Assembly (NCBI GenBank): GCA_030431775.1
Contig: JAUIHW010000004.1
Span: 62,001 to 126,000, forward strand
Origin: Gammaproteobacteria bacterium
GTDB taxonomy: Bacteria > Pseudomonadota > Gammaproteobacteria > Pseudomonadales > JAUIET01
DNA: 64,000 nucleotides
Reading direction: 5' to 3'
This document shows positions 61,534-64,000 of this stretch, in pieces. The notes beneath the pieces are model-generated. The model worked only from the letters and a program-made list of their open reading frames with translations. It made no database searches and was not told the DNA's origin. Positions within the stretch are counted from its first letter, which is position 1; the number at the start of each line of letters is the position of its first letter. The translations under genes were made by a program, and so were the position numbers.

Positions 61534-62879
61534 GCCGCATCGGCCGTTTCCCGATTACCCGGGGTAAGATCAAGCATCAGCCGTTCCAGAATGCCCAGTT
61601 GTTTTTCCACGGCACCGCGATGCCCATCAATCACCGCTTTGTTGGCTTCCCCGCAAATCTGTCGCCGTTTGACGTTTTGCAACAGCAGGGTCAGTTGCGC
61701 AACCAGTTGGTCAGTATCTTGTACTGAGAGCTGCCCACCCGCACCACTGAAAGCCGCCGATATCTCCGCAAAATTAAACGTGTTGGTGCCGCTGACAATG
61801 GGTATTCCCCATGCCGCCGGTTCAATTGGATTATGCCCACCGCGCGGGACAAGGCTGCCCCCGACAAACGCAACATCGCTGGCACCATACAACAGGTTAA
61901 GCTCCCCCATGGTATCACCGAGTAGTACCTGGCAGTCTCTGTCGACAACATCAACGGTCGATCTTCGCGCGACATTGAAGCCTTCGGCTTTGCAGAGTTT
62001 ATAAACCGCTTCAAAGCGGCGACAATGTCGCGGCACTAAAATCAGTAGCGCGCGTGAGTCCAGCAAAAGTACCCGCCGATGGGCTTCCAGAATGATGTTC
62101 TCTTCACCTTTGTGAGTACTTGCCGCAATCCAGATACGGCGAGGCCCGTTCACCTGCCAGCTGGTCTTCAGCTTGACCGCTCGCTGTTTCAAAACATCGT
62201 CCAACACACAGTCAAACTTGATGCTGCCTCCAATTCGCAGCTTGTCCGGTTCCAGACCGAGCTCCAGGAAGCGCTTGCCGGCTTCCTCACTCTGCGCCGC
62301 AACAACGCTGAGCTTAGCCAGCATTGGTTCGATCAGGTCGGGAATTTTCGCATAGCCCTTCGCAGACTTCGCAGATAATCGAGCATTCACGAGAGCACAG
62401 GGAATATTCTGAATTGCGCATTGGCGAATCATGTTCGGCCAAAGCTCGGTTTCAACGATCACACACATGCGCGGCTGTAGCCGGCTCACAAAACGCCGCA
62501 TGGCGCCTGGCAGGTCATAGGGCAAATAGACATGATGGACGCTGTCACCGAAGCTACGTCTTACCTGCTCTGAACCGCCGGGCGTCATCGTGGTAATCAG
62601 AATCTCCTCACCGGGGTAACGCTTTCTCAAGCCGGAAACCAGCGGCACTGTGGCAACGGTTTCACCCACTGACACCGCATGAATCCAGATACAGTTGCGG
62701 GGAATCGTGTAGTCGCAGATGGCCAGTCGTTCTGCCCAGCGACGCCGATAGGCGGGTTCGAGCCGGCTTTTGACAAGCTGCCTAAGCAGCACCAGAGGGG
62801 TAAGCAATAAGATTAGGATATTATAGAAAGTGCGGCTCAATGCGGCTCGATTGACAGCTTTCACTAGTTCAGGGCCCAT
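61530..62879 (-). CDS. waaA: 3-deoxy-D-manno-octulosonic acid (Kdo) transferase WaaA
   Basis: 449 aa inner-membrane glycosyltransferase adding Kdo to lipid A precursor; it indicates a Gram-negative envelope. An N-terminal anchor (NILILLLTPLVLLRQLV, about 20-36) precedes a GT-B fold. The acceptor side has WIHAVSVGETVATVPL with the catalytic Glu, and ETELWPNMIRQC. The CMP-Kdo side has RRIWIAASTHKGEE, LVPRHCRRF, DTMGELNLLYGASDVAFVGGSL and GGHNPIEPAAWGIPIV. The ATG 62879 overlaps the HDOD stop by 16 bp; a GTG at 62864 is an alternative. Its convergent end overlaps the PQQ dehydrogenase by 4 bp. Confidence 0.97.
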   Translation of the reverse strand: MGPELVKAVNRAALSRTFYNILILLLTPLVLLRQLVKSRLEPAYRRRWAERLAICDYTIPRNCIWIHAVSVGETVATVPLVSGLRKRYPGEEILITTMTPGGSEQVRRSFGDSVHHVYLPYDLPGAMRRFVSRLQPRMCVIVETELWPNMIRQCAIQNIPCALVNARLSAKSAKGYAKIPDLIEPMLAKLSVVAAQSEEAGKRFLELGLEPDKLRIGGSIKFDCVLDDVLKQRAVKLKTSWQVNGPRRIWIAASTHKGEENIILEAHRRVLLLDSRALLILVPRHCRRFEAVYKLCKAEGFNVARRSTVDVVDRDCQVLLGDTMGELNLLYGASDVAFVGGSLVPRGGHNPIEPAAWGIPIVSGTNTFNFAEISAAFSGAGGQLSVQDTDQLVAQLTLLLQNVKRRQICGEANKAVIDGHRGAVEKQLGILERLMLDLTPGNRETADAA

Positions 62880-63718
62880 GCAGCGTCAGAGGCGGTACCG
62901 GACAGCTCAACCGTTCCAATCCCGCCGGATTCCGGGTTCATTCCCAACCTGGCATAGGCTTTAACCGTCTCGTGATCGACCTGGCCTAGCGGGTGTTCCG
63001 TGCCGGAGAAGTTTTCAAGGATGGCGACCGACACAATGTCCGCATAGTCGGCGTTTTCGACATCGCGATCGAAAGTCAGATATTGCTCACAGACATCAAT
63101 CAATGTCTGCTCAAACCCCCAGGCGCGAAGCACGCGACCGCCAATCTGTGGGTGCAGCTGCTCAATCGCCCGGTCGACCAATTCGAGGTCATTGGCGAGC
63201 CAGGGGTGTTCTTCTGCAAAGGCGAGAACCGGTAAAACACCAATTCGATGAATCAGTCCTGCCAGCAGACCAACCGATGCATCCAGATGGCCGTTAAACT
63301 TGCAAAAGGCCTGACACAAACCAGCTATCTCAGCGCTGAGCGCCCAGGTATCCTTCAAACGGCTGTTAATTTCCTGATGATCGGAGCTGAACATCTGTGC
63401 CATCGCGACACCCACCGCCAGATTGCTGGTGTATTTGACCCCCATATTGGTCACGGCGGTGCGCAAATCCGACACTCCGCTTTCATTGTTGCGCATGGCA
63501 GGGCTGTTAGCCACCTTGAGGATTCGGGCGCTCACCGACGCGTCGCTGGAAATACAGCGCACCAGGTCATCAATTGTACAATCGGGGTTGGCCGCGACCT
63601 GCTTTACCTGCAGGGCAACCTCGGGCAATGTTGGCAGAGAAATCAATTCAGCCGCTATTGCTTCGTTAATTGATTGCTCTACGCGAGAGAGACTCAAATC
63701 CATTGAATGCAGCGCCAT
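62864..63718 (-). CDS. HDOD-domain signalling protein (second copy)
   Basis: 284 aa. ATG 63718 is used because AAGGA lies 8 nt upstream; the TTG at 63769 would need a longer N-terminus without an RBS. The HDOD domain spans about 15-215, with LISLPTLPEVALQVKQVA, IDDLVRCISSDASVSARILKVANSPA and LLAGLIHRIGVLPVLAF. It has no second domain. It lies upstream of and overlapping waaA, a pairing that may simply reflect co-transcription. It is not closely similar to the copy at 17156-18079 outside the domain signature. Confidence 0.88.
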   Translation of the reverse strand: MALHSMDLSLSRVEQSINEAIAAELISLPTLPEVALQVKQVAANPDCTIDDLVRCISSDASVSARILKVANSPAMRNNESGVSDLRTAVTNMGVKYTSNLAVGVAMAQMFSSDHQEINSRLKDTWALSAEIAGLCQAFCKFNGHLDASVGLLAGLIHRIGVLPVLAFAEEHPWLANDLELVDRAIEQLHPQIGGRVLRAWGFEQTLIDVCEQYLTFDRDVENADYADIVSVAILENFSGTEHPLGQVDHETVKAYARLGMNPESGGIGTVELSGTASDAAWALN

Positions 63719-63919
63719 CTCGTAGTCCTTTATTGCTACAAGTAAAGCCAATTTTTGATCGCTGCGCAAGCTGAAGCAGCTTATTGTAAAAATAATGCGC
63801 CCGGTACTGGCAGCGCTTGCGCAAAAATCACACCCCTCGAGCCTTCATTTGACCGCGGGCTTGGAGTATCGTCGAAGCAAACCGACGCGGTATCACCATC
63901 AATCCACCAGGAGACCAAC

Positions 63920-64000
63920 TTGCACCACAGACGCACCAAAATTGTCGCCACACTAGGCCCTGCCACTGATCAGGCTGGCGTGCTGGAAGAGTTGCTTTTG
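63920..64000 (+). CDS. pyk: Pyruvate kinase, start only (3' end outside the window)
   Basis: TTG start at 63920 with a strong AGGAG (63909-63913) 6 nt upstream. The frame then reads HHRRTKIVATLGPATDQAG and VLEELLL to the right edge of the window. RRTKIVATLGPAT is the conserved N-terminal strand of pyruvate kinase, which makes pyruvate and ATP from phosphoenolpyruvate. Only 27 codons are visible, so the rest of the barrel and the active site cannot be checked. It is divergent from the HDOD/waaA pair. The TTG start would make an automatic caller likely to miss or shorten it. Confidence 0.88.
   Translation, partial: MHHRRTKIVATLGPATDQAGVLEELLL

Noticed and set aside
1-64000. tRNA, rRNA, CRISPR arrays, prophage or complete insertion sequence
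   Set aside because: Intergenic regions were read on both strands and none showed these; only the MITE-like element at 11629-11899 is a mobile-element candidate.

Overview
The window looks like a chromosomal stretch from an aerobic, heterotrophic, probably marine gammaproteobacterium. The evidence is E. coli-like MetF, MetH and WaaA proteins, many lipoproteins, a TonB-dependent receptor, a wax-ester/DGAT acyltransferase, and a heavy load of genes for amines, betaines and D-amino acids. The lineage is inferred from protein character only; no rRNA, tRNA, CRISPR or complete IS was found.

Layout. 0-4.5 kb: metF (5' end outside the window) and metH, overlapping by ATGA. 4.5-9.7 kb: a tightly packed operon with an N-acyl-D-amino-acid deacylase broken by a one-base frameshift, dgcN, dgcA (N-acetyl-D-glutamate route), an iron alcohol dehydrogenase and a thioesterase. 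9.8-11.6 kb: a lipoprotein with a candidate Pho box upstream and a strong terminator downstream. 11.6-11.9 kb: a 271-bp highly palindromic MITE-like element flanked by CTAG. 11.9-17.1 kb: a cupin gene divergent from a P450 / acyl-CoA ligase / carboxylesterase operon. 17.2-18.1 kb: HDOD protein. 18.3-25.5 kb: polyamine module (PuuB- and PuuA-like, class III aminotransferase, membrane protein, MFS transporter, divergent agmatinase). 25.5-33.7 kb: minus-strand betaine-type operon of Rieske oxygenase, MttB-family methyltransferase, NhaC-type antiporter, trimethylamine-dehydrogenase-like flavoprotein and M20 peptidase. 33.8-40.3 kb: PPOX-fold protein, second Rieske oxygenase, amidohydrolase lipoprotein, WS/DGAT, SAM methyltransferase, BetI-like TetR regulator. 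40.4-51.0 kb: plus-strand run of two CrtI-like FAD oxidoreductases, GcvT-like protein, Rieske oxygenase, aminotransferase, Rieske oxygenase, beta-propeller-like protein and methyltransferase. 51.1-56.4 kb: TonB receptor, AspH-family hydroxylase, TPR-sulfotransferase. 56.5-59.3 kb: a 33-codon leader ORF, an ornithine-decarboxylase-like enzyme, a second MTHFR homologue, a TSUP permease. 59.4-64.0 kb: PQQ dehydrogenase with an inserted cytochrome c, waaA, HDOD protein, and the start of pyruvate kinase.

Working together: much of the region can be read as an island for taking apart N-methylated amines and polyamines. Methyl groups could leave as formaldehyde (Rieske, TMADH-like), on a corrinoid (MttB) or on tetrahydrofolate (GcvT-like), feeding folate enzymes (MTHFR homologues, MetH). 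Carbon-nitrogen skeletons would pass through aminotransferases, PuuA/PuuB and agmatinase. The strongest candidates for something undescribed are the 40.4-51.0 kb cluster of unknown substrate and the co-translated Rieske/MttB pair. Substrate assignments are inference.
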